64,000 nt of DNA from SZUA-309 sp050185825 (GCA_050185825.1 JBFWZA010000007.1:223994-287993); one strand, 5' to 3'. Positions 28,569 through 37,879 are shown, counted from the stretch's first letter. Program-made: numbers and translations. Notes: generated by a model from the sequence alone, not told the origin.

Positions 28569-30503
28569 ATGAGCCCTGCCCGCCCTACCGGAGCTGTGAC
28601 ATCACGGTGCACCGCCGCAGTGGTCGTGCTGCTGGCCCTTCTGCTGCCTGCGGCCGACGGCCTCGCGCTCAGCCGCTACGAGCAGCGCGCCGCTTACAAG
28701 AAAGCCCTCGACCACCTCACCGCCGGGCGGATGGGAGACTTCGGGGCCCTGCGCAAGCGTCTCGACGACTACCCGCTCAAGCCCTATCTCGACTACTACG
28801 AGCTGCAGAGTCAGCTCTCCAGCGCGACCCCGGACGCGGTGATGGGATTCCGCCGTCGCAACGCCGAGCTGCCGGTCTCCGACATCGTCTACAGCCGCTG
28901 GCTGAAGAGCCTCGGCAGCCAGAAGCGCTGGGAGGTGTTTCTCCAGTATTACGAGCCGAGCTCGGACGCGGAGCTGCGCTGTTATCACCTGCGGGCGCTG
29001 CTCGGCACCGGGACACGTGATGCGGCGCTGGACCAGGTGCCCGAGCTCTGGCTGTCATCGCAGTCGCAGCCGAAGGTGTGTGATCCCCTGTTCGAGATCT
29101 GGATCGACAACGACCGCCTCACCGAATCCATGGTCTGGGACCGGCTGTCGATGGCCCTCGAGGCGAACAGCACGACCCTCGCCCGCTACCTGCAGCGCTT
29201 CTTCGTCACGCCGCACGTGAAGTCCTGGGCCCAGACCTACTACAACGTGCACGTGACCCCGAGCACGATCACGCAGGTCTCGCGGTTCACGACAGACGAC
29301 CGCTACAGCCGGGCGGTGATCGGTCACGGCATCAGGCGGCTCGCGACCCGCGATGCGGAGTCCGCCCAGTCCGCCTGGCTCAAGTATCAGGACAGCCACC
29401 GGTTCCCGGCGGAGGACGCCGAGTCGATCGAAGCGGCGCTGGCCGTCGGCCTCGCCAGGAGCGGACGTTTCCCGGACCACGCCGACGCACCGGAGTCGCT
29501 GCCCGCGGAAGGTCTGTCCGAAGCGGCACTGGCACTGCAGCGCTGGGCGGATCTGTCGTTCTGGATCGAGCGGCTGCCCGCCGCTGAGCGGGAGTCGCGC
29601 CGCTGGCAGTACTGGCTCGCCCGATCCGTGGACGAAACGACGCTCGACTCGAAGCGCGCAGAGCTGACGTTCGTCGCGCTGGCGGCGGAGCGCGACTACT
29701 ACGGATTTCTGGCCGCAGAACGGATCGGCCACCCGGTCAGCCTCAATCACCAGCCGAGTGCGGCCACCCAGACCGAGATCAAGCAGTTCTCCAACCTGCC
29801 CGCCGTGCAGCGGGCTACTGAGCTCTATGCCGTGGGCGATCTCGTCAACGCGCGCCGGGAGTGGTATCGCCTGCTGCCGACCCTGTCGGTTCGGGAGAAG
29901 GCGACCGCCGCGAGGCTGGCCGATCAGATCGGCTGGACCTCCCAGGGCATCCGCACCGCCAACGACGCGCCCGATCTGCGCGACGATCTCGATCTGCGCT
30001 TCCCCATGCCCTACACCGACGAGTTCCAGCGCGTCAGTCACATCACCACCGTGCCGGACACCTTTCTGCTCGCGATCGCCCGCCAGGAGAGTCTGTTCGA
30101 CCCGCTGGCGCGGTCGTCCGCCAACGCCCGCGGACTCATGCAGCTCATTGCGCCCACCGCCGAGCGCGTCGCGCAGCGAGTGGGCATCACGGAGCCGACG
30201 GCGAGCGATCTCTACTACCCCGCGCTGAACATCGAGCTCGGCGGTCACTATCTGGCGGACCTGCTGATCCGCTACGGGGCCCGGCGCCCACTCGCCGCGG
30301 CCGCCTACAACGCCGGCGAGCACCGGGTGGACCGCTGGATCAGTGGCGTGTCCGGGCAGCCCATGGACGTCTGGATCGAGACCATCCCCTTCCGGGAAAC
30401 CCGCAACTACGTGAAGAACGTGATGGCCTTCGCCAAGGTGTACGGCTACCGCCGGGGCAGCCCGCGGCCCATGTTCGAGGCGCACGAGACCCGGCTGCCG
30501 TAG
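28569..30503 (+). CDS. slt: Soluble lytic murein transglycosylase
   Basis: Periplasmic enzyme cleaving the MurNAc-GlcNAc bond with 1,6-anhydro product formation. 644 residues, matching Slt70. Signal peptide about 1-33 (VVVLLALLLPAADGLAL); long alpha-superhelical U and L domains; C-terminal lysozyme-like domain with catalytic Glu in IARQESLFDP, then SSANARGLMQL and AAYNAGEHRVDRW. In many gammaproteobacteria slt sits near other envelope genes; here it is between a stress protein and tatD. Confidence 0.93.
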   Translation: MSPARPTGAVTSRCTAAVVVLLALLLPAADGLALSRYEQRAAYKKALDHLTAGRMGDFGALRKRLDDYPLKPYLDYYELQSQLSSATPDAVMGFRRRNAELPVSDIVYSRWLKSLGSQKRWEVFLQYYEPSSDAELRCYHLRALLGTGTRDAALDQVPELWLSSQSQPKVCDPLFEIWIDNDRLTESMVWDRLSMALEANSTTLARYLQRFFVTPHVKSWAQTYYNVHVTPSTITQVSRFTTDDRYSRAVIGHGIRRLATRDAESAQSAWLKYQDSHRFPAEDAESIEAALAVGLARSGRFPDHADAPESLPAEGLSEAALALQRWADLSFWIERLPAAERESRRWQYWLARSVDETTLDSKRAELTFVALAAERDYYGFLAAERIGHPVSLNHQPSAATQTEIKQFSNLPAVQRATELYAVGDLVNARREWYRLLPTLSVREKATAARLADQIGWTSQGIRTANDAPDLRDDLDLRFPMPYTDEFQRVSHITTVPDTFLLAIARQESLFDPLARSSANARGLMQLIAPTAERVAQRVGITEPTASDLYYPALNIELGGHYLADLLIRYGARRPLAAAAYNAGEHRVDRWISGVSGQPMDVWIETIPFRETRNYVKNVMAFAKVYGYRRGSPRPMFEAHETRLP

Positions 30504-30526
30504 ATCCGGACCGCCGGCGCAACCGA

Positions 30527-31336
30527 GTGATCGACATCGGCGTCAATCTGCTGCACCCCCAGTTCGATGCGGACCGGGGCGCCGTGCTCGCACGGGCGGA
30601 AGCGGCCGGTGTGGGCATGCTGATCACGGCAACCGATCTGCAGACGGCGGCCGACGCCGTCCGTTTCTGCGAGTCCCATCCCGGGGAAGCAGTTCTCGGC
30701 TGCACGGCTGGTGTCCACCCGCACGATGCCTCCGCAGCACCCGGGGACCTGGCGGACCGGCTGGCGGCACTCGCCGCCTCGCCGCACGTCCGCGCGATCG
30801 GTGAGACGGGCCTCGACCTCTACCGGAACTACTCGCCGCCGGACGTGCAGCGGCGTGTTTTCCGTACCCAGCTCGAGGTGGCGAGCAGGGTCGGCAAGCC
30901 GCTCTTCGTGCACGATCGGGACAGCGGCGGGGAGGTCTACCAGGCACTGGCAGCCGTCGTCGATCGGGTGGCGGGGGTGGTCGTGCACTGCTTCACGGGC
31001 AATGCCACCGATCTTGCACGCTATCTTTCCATCGGCTGCCACATCGGCATCACGGGCTGGGTGACGGAGAAGAAGCGCGGCGCGGAGCTGGCCGGCATGC
31101 TCCACGCGCTGCCGCTGGAGAGGTTGCTGATCGAGACCGACGCGCCGTTTCTGAGGCCGCACAACGTCCCGGCGGCCTGGCAGGCCGAGCAGGCGCCGGA
31201 CGCCAGCCGCCGCCGCAACGAGCCGGCCCTGCTGCCCTGGGTGGCGGAAGGGGTGGCCCGGGCCATGGGCATAGCGGTGGCCGACGTCGTTCAGCACAGC
31301 ACGGAAAACGCCCGGAAGCTGTTCGCGGCGCGCTGA
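30527..31336 (+). CDS. tatD: TatD family deoxyribonuclease
   Basis: Metal-dependent 3'-5' exonuclease of the TIM-barrel amidohydrolase type. From a GTG at 30527 (VIDIGVNLLHPQF) the protein is 269 residues. Metal ligands and family motifs: GVHPHDAS, IGETGLDLYRNYS, VHCFTGN, GITGWV, LIETDAPFLRP and SRRNEPALLP. The sequence follows E. coli TatD closely, including the unusual DIGVNL start. Lies 23 bp after slt. Confidence 0.92.
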   Translation: MIDIGVNLLHPQFDADRGAVLARAEAAGVGMLITATDLQTAADAVRFCESHPGEAVLGCTAGVHPHDASAAPGDLADRLAALAASPHVRAIGETGLDLYRNYSPPDVQRRVFRTQLEVASRVGKPLFVHDRDSGGEVYQALAAVVDRVAGVVVHCFTGNATDLARYLSIGCHIGITGWVTEKKRGAELAGMLHALPLERLLIETDAPFLRPHNVPAAWQAEQAPDASRRRNEPALLPWVAEGVARAMGIAVADVVQHSTENARKLFAAR

Positions 31337-31350
31337 CAACGGCGCCGGGA

Positions 31351-31602
31351 TCAGCGCCCGGCAATGAGGTCCAGCACCCGCTCCCTGGAGAAAGGCCAGT
31401 CGAGCTCGGCGTCGCCCTCGCCGCCATCTGCGGCAAGCACCGGCAGACGCGCACCGTATCGGTCGGTGAGCGCATCGTCGCTCGCCACGTCGACCACCCG
31501 CACGGATCGCCCGACGAGTTCTGGCATACTGAAAAGCAGCTCAAGCGCCCGGTCGCACAGTGTGCAGTGATCGGTGCTGTAGAGAACGAGTTCGGCAGCC
31601 AT
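31351..31602 (-). CDS. Glutaredoxin-like protein
   Basis: 83-residue thioredoxin-fold protein of the glutaredoxin-like (DUF836) type, with redox site STDHCTLCDRA (CxxC) at about 11-14, the cis-Pro loop RLPVLAAD and a C-terminal helix. AGGG lies 6 bp upstream of the ATG. The start codon shares the CATG palindrome with the start of the divergent C39-like gene, so the 5' UTR of each must lie inside the coding region of the other. Likely small cytoplasmic thiol oxidoreductase. Confidence 0.82.
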   Translation of the reverse strand: MAAELVLYSTDHCTLCDRALELLFSMPELVGRSVRVVDVASDDALTDRYGARLPVLAADGGEGDAELDWPFSRERVLDLIAGR

Positions 31603-32539
31603 GCAGACCCTGAGATTCGCGGACCCGATCACTGTAAACCAATATCCGCTGCCGATCGCCGGGCCCGCCGAGTGGCGCCGCCAGGCCGACGGCACCTGGC
31701 AGGCATCCGTGTCCCTGCCGACGCTCCCGGCCGGCCACATGATCGTGCCGAGCCTCTCCGTGCTCGAGCGCCACGACTATCGGTTCGCGTTTTCCCTGGT
31801 CACGGAAGAGCGGACCTACGCCCTGCGCAGCTTCCCGTCCCTCGAGGACGACGGCGCGTTTCAGGATCCCTCGGACGCGGTCGTCCGTACCGCCATCGAC
31901 TGCTACCACCTGCAGAGCGCGCCCGGCGCCTGCCGGCTGGACGTGCGCTACCAGGGTCACGGCCCGCCGTCGCGTTATCTGCTCAGCATCTCCATGCGGC
32001 CGACGGAGATGGACGTTGTTGCCGGTCCGCTGCCTGCGCTGCGTGCACCCGCCCCGCCCCGGCGCAGCCAGATGCTCGCCAACCCGAGAATCGCGGCACG
32101 CATCTGCTCCCCCATGAGCACGGCCATGGTGATCGGCACCCACCGCCCGCACGTGGACTACGATGCGGTCGTCACGGCGTGTCTGGACCGGGTCACCGGC
32201 ATGTACGGTCTCTGGCCTCTGGCCATCCGCGCCGCCAGTCGCCACGGACTCATCGGCGCGGTGGAGCTGGTCGACGGCTGGCCGCCGGTGCTCGCCTGCC
32301 TGGCGCGGGGACTCCCCGTCGTGGCCAGCATCCGCTATGCCCCCGATGCCCTGCCGGGCGCACCCCAGCGCGCGACCGGCGGTCACCTGGTGGTTGTCCA
32401 CGGCGTGGAGAGCGAGACGGTGCTGGTCAATGATCCTGCCGCACCGGATCACGGCAGCGTCGTGCGCCGCTATCCGGCGGCGGCCTTCGCCGAGGCGTGG
32501 TTCCGTCATCGCGGGGCCGCGTATATGCTCGTTCCATGA
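31601..32539 (+). CDS. C39-like (papain-fold) peptidase family protein
   Basis: 312 residues, no signal peptide. The N-terminal half (about 1-145) is a beta-rich region with no family I recognise. The C-terminal half is a peptidase C39-like domain with putative catalytic Cys near residue 169 (RICSPMSTAMVIG), His in GGHLVVVHGV and Asn/Asp in VNDPAAP, so the triad is plausibly complete. C39 peptidases normally cut double-Gly leaders inside ABC exporters; no such exporter is here. First of five genes each overlapping the next, and head-to-head with the glutaredoxin gene. The target is unknown. Confidence 0.72.
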   Translation: MQTLRFADPITVNQYPLPIAGPAEWRRQADGTWQASVSLPTLPAGHMIVPSLSVLERHDYRFAFSLVTEERTYALRSFPSLEDDGAFQDPSDAVVRTAIDCYHLQSAPGACRLDVRYQGHGPPSRYLLSISMRPTEMDVVAGPLPALRAPAPPRRSQMLANPRIAARICSPMSTAMVIGTHRPHVDYDAVVTACLDRVTGMYGLWPLAIRAASRHGLIGAVELVDGWPPVLACLARGLPVVASIRYAPDALPGAPQRATGGHLVVVHGVESETVLVNDPAAPDHGSVVRRYPAAAFAEAWFRHRGAAYMLVP

Positions 32540-32757
32540 AGTACCTCTCCCGGTTCCTCCTGCTGATGGTGGGTTTCGCGCTGACCACGGCCGGGCTCAT
32601 GATGTGGCGTTCCGTCGGTTTCTCCTTCGACGGCATCTGGTTCGTCGACAATGGCTACCGGCCGCACGCACTGCACCTGCTGATTCTGGGGCTGGCCATG
32701 ATTCCACCGTCTCTTTGGGAGATCTTCGTCCTGGAGATGCGACAGGATGATCGGTAG
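32536..32757 (+). CDS. Small two-helix membrane protein
   Basis: 73 residues with two hydrophobic helices (about 5-22 and 46-65) and a short acidic C-terminus. The ATG overlaps the stop of the C39-like gene (ATGA), which fixes the start. No family recognised. The coupled position between a peptidase and an acetyltransferase suggests it serves the same operon. Confidence 0.65.
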   Translation: MKYLSRFLLLMVGFALTTAGLMMWRSVGFSFDGIWFVDNGYRPHALHLLILGLAMIPPSLWEIFVLEMRQDDR

Positions 32758-33292
32758 CCGTCCACAGCCCCGCCCGGGACGCGTCTACATCCGCCCGGTC
32801 AGCGAAGCGGACCGACACGAGTTCCTGAAGCTGATGCGCTCGAGCCAGCACCTGCATCACCCCTGGATCACGCCGCCGCTGACGGACGCCGCCTTCACCA
32901 GCTATCTCACCCGCACCCGGCGGGACGACCACGAGGGGCTGCTCGTCTGTCACAAGGCAGACGACGCGATCACCGGCGTCATCAACATCAACAACATCGT
33001 CAGGGGTTCGTTTCTGTCCGCCTCCCTCGGCTACTACGCCGGTGCCCCGTTCGTGGGCCAGGGCCTCATGCGCGAAGGGCTCGAGCTGGTGAAGAGCTAC
33101 GCTTTCTACACGCTGGGGCTGCACCGCCTGGAGGCCAACATCCAGCCGGAGAACCACCGGTCGCTGGCACTCGTCAGGCAGTGCGGGTTCGCCTGTGAAG
33201 GCCTCTCGCCGGCCTTCCTGTTCATCGACGGACGCTGGCGCGATCACGAGCGCTGGACGGCAGTCCATCAGCGGGCACACCTGAGGCCATGA
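32747..33292 (+). CDS. RimJ-type GNAT N-acetyltransferase
   Basis: 181-residue acetyl-CoA dependent acyltransferase of the RimJ/RimL type. Features: YIRPVSEADRHEFLKL start, a GYYAGAPFVGQGLMREGL acetyl-CoA-binding loop (motif A, Q-x-G-x-G/A-like GQGLMREG), LHRLEANIQPENHRS and VRQCGFACEG. RimJ acetylates the N-terminal Ala of ribosomal protein S5; given the context this member could act on another protein or peptide. Overlaps both neighbours by 4-11 bp. Confidence 0.85.
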   Translation: MIGSRPQPRPGRVYIRPVSEADRHEFLKLMRSSQHLHHPWITPPLTDAAFTSYLTRTRRDDHEGLLVCHKADDAITGVININNIVRGSFLSASLGYYAGAPFVGQGLMREGLELVKSYAFYTLGLHRLEANIQPENHRSLALVRQCGFACEGLSPAFLFIDGRWRDHERWTAVHQRAHLRP

Positions 33293-35253
33293 GCAGCTCC
33301 CGCCGGACAGTGCTGCCGTACGGCGGCTGGCCGTCGACGATCAGCGCCCGCTCGCTGGTTGCCGGCGTGGTGAGCGTGTCCGCGCTGACCGCGCGCGACG
33401 GCACGCTCTACTGGCTGGAGGGCAGACCGGAAGAAGGCGGCCGGACGGTCCTCGTGCGTCAGGACGCAGACGGCAGCCGGGACCTGACACCCGCACCCCA
33501 CAACGTCCGCAGCCGGGTGCACGAATACGGTGGCGGGGCCTATGCGGTGGGCGCGCAGGACGTCTGGATCGTCGACTTCGCGGACCAGAACCTCTACCGC
33601 ATCGACGGTTCCGGAACGATCACGCAGCTGACCCGGACCGACGCCGGCACCCGATTCGCCGACTTCGTCGTCGATGCGCGCCGCAACCGCCTGATCACCG
33701 TGGTGGAGCAGCACGGAGCAGACGAACCCGAGAACTATCTCGGCGCAGTGGACCTGGACAGCGGTGCGCTCACGCGGCTCACGGCAGGTCGGGATTTCTA
33801 TGCGGCGCCGCGCCTGTCACCCGACGGTTCGACGCTGGCGTTCATCGCCTGGGACCATCCGAACATGCCGTGGGACGGCACGGAGCTCGTGACCACCACG
33901 CTGGACGACGCGGGTGCCGTGGGACGGCTTGTGACTGTCGCCGGCGGTGCCGAGGAGTCCGTTCTGCAGCCCCTGTGGCTGCGTGACGGCGTGCTGCTCT
34001 TCATCAGCGACCGTGCCGGCTGGTGGAACCTCTACCGCTTCGACGACAGCGGCACGTTCTGCGTGCTCGAGGATGCGGCTGACTACGCGGAGCCGGCCTG
34101 GCAGTTCGGCATGAGGAGCTGCACGCCGGCCGGCGGTGACCACGTGCTCATCGTCCGTCAGGGCGAACGGGGCCAGGAGGTCGCCCTCGTCGACACGGCG
34201 AGCACCATGGGCTCGCCGTTTCTGGGCGACGACCAGCCCTGGCTGGGTTACGGCAGCCCCTGCGTGGCCGGTGCTGACTTCTGCTTCATCGGTACCCGTG
34301 CCGACCGTTCCCCCGCGATCGAGCGGGTGCCGCTAGCGGGCGGACCGGCGACGACGGTCCGTCGGGCAGGCGGACCGGAAATCGATCCCGCCGATCTGTC
34401 CCTCGGGGAACCGCTCACCTTCCCCACCCGGGACGGGCATGCGGCCCACGCCTACTTCTATCGGCCAATGAGCGCCCGGTTCGAAGGCCCTGAAGGTGAA
34501 CGCCCGCCGCTGGTGGTGATGACCCACGGCGGGCCCACCGCTGCTGTGCACAGCGACCTGAACCTGCGGATCCAGTACTACACCACGCGCGGCTGGGCCG
34601 TGGTGTACGTGAACTACCGGGGCAGCAGCAGCTACGGACGCGCTTACCGGACGGCGCTCAACGGCCGCTGGGGAGAAATCGACGTCACCGATTGTGAGGA
34701 CGTCGTCCGCTTCCTCTCCCGCTCCGGAAAGATCGATCCGGAGCGGGTCGCCATCCGCGGCGGTAGCGCGGGCGGTTTCACAACGCTGGCCGCCCTCACC
34801 CGCTCGGACGTATTCCGCGCGGGTGCCAGTCACTACGGCATCGGCGACCTGGCGGCACTGGCGAGAGACACCCACAAGTTCGAGTCCAGATATCTGGATG
34901 GTCTGCTGGGCAGTGAGGAAGCGATCCACGAACGCTCCCCCATTCACCACCTGGACGGATTCCATTGCCCCGTGATCTTCTTTCAGGGTAGCGAGGACCG
35001 GGTCGTACCGCCCAATCAGTCCCAGGCCATGGCAGCCGCTCTCCGGGACAAGGGCATACCGGTGGCCTACCTGGAATTCGCCGGTGAGGGGCACGGTTTC
35101 CGCGATGCCGGGAACATCGTCCTGTCGGTGGAATCCGAGTACGGCTTTTTCTGCCGGGTGTTCGCCATCGACCCTGCCGACGAGCTGCCGGACATCCCCA
35201 TAGACAATGCCGGACGGCTGACAGGCCGTCCCACCGGAGACCGTATCTCATGA
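33289..35253 (+). CDS. S9 family peptidase (prolyl oligopeptidase/acylaminoacyl peptidase type)
   Basis: 654 residues: N-terminal beta-propeller (about 15-370; repeated SPDG-type blades such as LSPDGSTLAFIAWD) capping an alpha/beta-hydrolase domain. Catalytic Ser in IRGGSAGGFTTL, Asp in GSEDRVVPPNQS, His in GEGHGFRD. No signal peptide, so likely cytoplasmic cleavage of short or N-acylated peptides. Placement directly after a GNAT acetyltransferase makes an acylpeptide-hydrolase role attractive, as an inference. Overlaps the ddl start by 4 bp. Confidence 0.9.
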   Translation: MSSSRRTVLPYGGWPSTISARSLVAGVVSVSALTARDGTLYWLEGRPEEGGRTVLVRQDADGSRDLTPAPHNVRSRVHEYGGGAYAVGAQDVWIVDFADQNLYRIDGSGTITQLTRTDAGTRFADFVVDARRNRLITVVEQHGADEPENYLGAVDLDSGALTRLTAGRDFYAAPRLSPDGSTLAFIAWDHPNMPWDGTELVTTTLDDAGAVGRLVTVAGGAEESVLQPLWLRDGVLLFISDRAGWWNLYRFDDSGTFCVLEDAADYAEPAWQFGMRSCTPAGGDHVLIVRQGERGQEVALVDTASTMGSPFLGDDQPWLGYGSPCVAGADFCFIGTRADRSPAIERVPLAGGPATTVRRAGGPEIDPADLSLGEPLTFPTRDGHAAHAYFYRPMSARFEGPEGERPPLVVMTHGGPTAAVHSDLNLRIQYYTTRGWAVVYVNYRGSSSYGRAYRTALNGRWGEIDVTDCEDVVRFLSRSGKIDPERVAIRGGSAGGFTTLAALTRSDVFRAGASHYGIGDLAALARDTHKFESRYLDGLLGSEEAIHERSPIHHLDGFHCPVIFFQGSEDRVVPPNQSQAMAAALRDKGIPVAYLEFAGEGHGFRDAGNIVLSVESEYGFFCRVFAIDPADELPDIPIDNAGRLTGRPTGDRIS

Positions 35254-36200
35254 AACTCGATATCGCTGTGCTGATGGGCGGCCCGTCCGCCGAGGCCGGC
35301 GTTTCCCGCACGTCCGCCCGTGGCGTGGCCGGCGCGCTGGAGACGGCCGGGCACCGCGCCACGCTGGTCGAGCTCGACTCGACCACCGCCTCCAGGCTGC
35401 TCGAGCTGCGTCCGGACGTGGTGTTCCCGGCGCTGCACGGGCCGCCCGGTGAGGACGGCACGGTGCAGGGATTCCTCGAGATCCTGTCCCTGCCCTATGT
35501 CGGCAGCGGTGTTCACGGCAGCGCCGCGGCCATGGACAAGGCCATCGCCAAGTCCGTGTTCGCCCGTGCCGGTCTGCCCATCGCCGAGGACCTCGTCTTT
35601 CCTGCGGACGTCGACCCGAAACGCGCGGTGGCGGACATCCTGGCCCGGTTCGGCGACCGGGTGGTCATCAAGCCGCTGTCCCAGGGCTCCGCCATCGGCG
35701 TGACCCCGGTGGCCAACGGCGGCGACCTCGTCGCACCGCTTGAGACCGCACTGGCGCTCGGCGGCGGGGTACTGGTGGAGCCCTACGTGCTCGGCAGGGA
35801 AATCACCGTCGGCGTGCTCGACCTGCACGGCCGCACCCCCGTTGTCTTTCCCGTCATCGAGATCCGGACGAAGGCAAACGAGTGGTACGACTTCGAGAAC
35901 CGCTACGCCGTGGGCGGCAGCGAGCACGTGATCCCGGCACCGCTGCCGGATCCGGTCACTGCCCGCCTGCAGCAGGTGGCGCTCGATGCGCACGTATCAC
36001 TCGGGCTGAGGGACCTCTCGCGCGCGGACTTCATCGTCACCGATGCCGACGACATCGTGCTGCTCGAGGTGAACACGCTCCCCGGCATGACACCCACGAG
36101 CCTCTACCCGGACGGGGCGCGGGCCATCGGCATCGAGTTCCCCCAGCTCGTGGACGCCCTGGTGACGAGCGCCCTTCACCGGTGGCGGAAGGATGCCTAG
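35250..36200 (+). CDS. ddl: D-alanine--D-alanine ligase
   Basis: ATP-grasp ligase joining two D-Ala for peptidoglycan precursor synthesis. 316 residues, near the DdlB length. By comparison with E. coli DdlB the key residues are kept: Glu in GGPSAEAGVS, FPALHG, the Ser of QGSAIGV, Tyr in EWYDFENRY, Arg/Asp in SRADFIV, and the metal-binding VNTLPGMT. The usual SAEREVS motif is altered to SAEAGVS. It lies outside any mur/fts cluster, as last gene of a peptidase/acetyltransferase operon. A standard Ddl is most likely; a relaxed dipeptide ligase is the alternative. The TAG stop lies inside the terminal repeat of the adjacent element. Confidence 0.85.
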   Translation: MKLDIAVLMGGPSAEAGVSRTSARGVAGALETAGHRATLVELDSTTASRLLELRPDVVFPALHGPPGEDGTVQGFLEILSLPYVGSGVHGSAAAMDKAIAKSVFARAGLPIAEDLVFPADVDPKRAVADILARFGDRVVIKPLSQGSAIGVTPVANGGDLVAPLETALALGGGVLVEPYVLGREITVGVLDLHGRTPVVFPVIEIRTKANEWYDFENRYAVGGSEHVIPAPLPDPVTARLQQVALDAHVSLGLRDLSRADFIVTDADDIVLLEVNTLPGMTPTSLYPDGARAIGIEFPQLVDALVTSALHRWRKDA

Positions 36201-36465
36201 GGAACCTCTGATCAAGTATTGGCAGCTCAGAGCTTTTCGCATTTGCCAGGGCAAGGCGTGTCCCGCAGCCAATATCGAGCATATTGGCAAGGGGCACAAC
36301 ACAGCCTTGGCGAATGCGAAAAGCTCCCGCAGGGCGCGTCGCACGGGTCCTTTGGACTTCGTTGCGCTTCTCGGCAATGGAAGCGACCATTCCCCACGAA
36401 GCGCGCCTAGCCAAAGAACCCGTGCGGCACGCTGAGCTGCCAATACTTGATCAGAGGTTCCCTAG
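36197..36465. mobile_element. 269-bp MITE-like palindromic element, copy 1
   Basis: Perfect 34-bp terminal inverted repeats (36197-36230 and 36432-36465). If the outer CTAG on each side is a 4-bp target duplication, the repeat proper is 30 bp. Inside are two stem-loop modules. Arm a 36231-36252 pairs with 36304-36325 at 20 of 22 positions, and both exceptions would be G-U in RNA; it encloses the hairpin GCCAATAT-loop-ATATTGGC (36268-36288). Arm b about 36337-36355 pairs with 36411-36431 around an AATGG/CCATT hairpin (36376-36391). No protein is encoded. It fills the gap between the convergent ddl and amt genes and resembles the element at 57918-58193 in reverse orientation. Confidence 0.8.
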
Positions 36466-36477
36466 CAGCCTGGCCCG

Positions 36478-37692
36478 CTAGAAGTCGTAGCCGCGTTCGT
36501 TGTGCTGGGTGATGTCGAGGCCTTCCACCTCTTCCTCCTCGGCGACCCGGTTACCGACCAGCGCGTCCACCAGCTTGAGCAGCACGAAGCTGACGACGCC
36601 GGTATAGACCAGCGTCGCCACCACGCCGATGGCCTGCACGCCGAGCTGGCTGCCGATGGAGATTTCCTGCTGACCCGAGAACAGGCCGAGAGCGTTGCTG
36701 GCAAAAACCGCCGTCAGCAGCGTCCCCAGGATGCCGCCGACCCCGTGCACCGGGAATACGTCGAGAGAGTCGTCGATGCGCAACGTCCGCTTCAGGTAGT
36801 TCGTCGCCAGGAAGCAGACGATGCCGGCGGAGATGCCGATGATCAGCGCGCCCCCCGGGCCCACGAAACCGGATGCCGGCGTGATGGTGCCGAGTCCCGC
36901 CACCATGCCGGTGACCGCACCGAGGGCGCTCGGCTTCTCGAAGCGGATCCACTCGCACATCATCCAGGTGAAGGCGCCTGCCGCGGCCGAGGTGTGGGTG
37001 ACGAACATGGCCATGGCCGCATCGCCGTTCGCCGCCAGAGCGCTGCCGCCGTTGAAGCCGAACCAGCCGACCCAGAGCATACCCGCGCCGGCAGTGGTGA
37101 GCGTCATGTTGTGCGGCATCATGGCCTGCTCGGGAAAACCGCGTCGGTTGCCGAGCACAAGAGCCGCGACGATGGCCGCGGTACCGGCGGTGATGTGCAC
37201 CACGGTGCCGCCCGCAAAGTCCATCAGCCCCATCTGCCCCAGCCAGCCGCCGCCCCAGACCCAGTGACAGACCGGCGCGTACACCAGCAGCAGCCACAGA
37301 GTGCTGAACAGCAGCACGGCCGAGAAGCGCATCCGCTCGGCGAAACCGCCGACGATCAGCGCCGGCGTGATGATGGCGAAGGTCATCTGGAAGAGCGCAA
37401 ACGCGGTCTCGGGAATGTCTCCGGAGAGCGCGTCCTCGCCGACACCGTTCATGAATGCCTTCGAGAGCCCGCCGATGAATCCATAACCCTGATCGTCGAA
37501 GGCCAGGCTGTAGCCCACCAGCACCCAGAGTATCGACATCAGGCAGGTGATCACGAAGCACTGCATGAGCACGCTCAGCACGTTCTTGCCGCGGACCAGC
37601 CCACCGTAGAAGAGCGACAGTCCCGGAATCGTCATGAACAGTACGAGCGCCGTGGACGTCAGTATCCACGCCGTATTGGCCCCATCGAGCAT
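36478..37692 (-). CDS. amt: Ammonium transporter
   Basis: Inner-membrane ammonium channel of the Amt/MEP/Rh family; 404 residues and about eleven helices from the ATG at 37692, supported by GGGGGAG upstream. An in-frame start at 37863 would add 57 polar residues and is rejected. Family motifs: MTIPGLSLFYGGLVRGKN, the pore region VCHWVWGGGWL, DFAGGTVVHITAG with the first twin-pore His, and DDSLDVFPVHGVGG with the second. A glnK partner is absent. No sigma-54 site was visible in the upstream 190 bp. Confidence 0.96.
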   Translation of the reverse strand: MLDGANTAWILTSTALVLFMTIPGLSLFYGGLVRGKNVLSVLMQCFVITCLMSILWVLVGYSLAFDDQGYGFIGGLSKAFMNGVGEDALSGDIPETAFALFQMTFAIITPALIVGGFAERMRFSAVLLFSTLWLLLVYAPVCHWVWGGGWLGQMGLMDFAGGTVVHITAGTAAIVAALVLGNRRGFPEQAMMPHNMTLTTAGAGMLWVGWFGFNGGSALAANGDAAMAMFVTHTSAAAGAFTWMMCEWIRFEKPSALGAVTGMVAGLGTITPASGFVGPGGALIIGISAGIVCFLATNYLKRTLRIDDSLDVFPVHGVGGILGTLLTAVFASNALGLFSGQQEISIGSQLGVQAIGVVATLVYTGVVSFVLLKLVDALVGNRVAEEEEVEGLDITQHNERGYDF

Positions 37693-37879
37693 TGGAACTC
37701 TCCCCCAGAGGTCGTTGTCGTTATGGTTGCGTCGAAGGGTACTGAAGAAGCCCATCCCAGGGAAGCCGCGCCTCCGGGCGGTCTGCGGGACAGCAGGCTT
37801 TGGAGTATAGTGCGCGGCTTGACGGCCGGGCGCAGGCCGCGCGGTGGCTTTCACACGGCGCATTCACACGGGCAGGACC

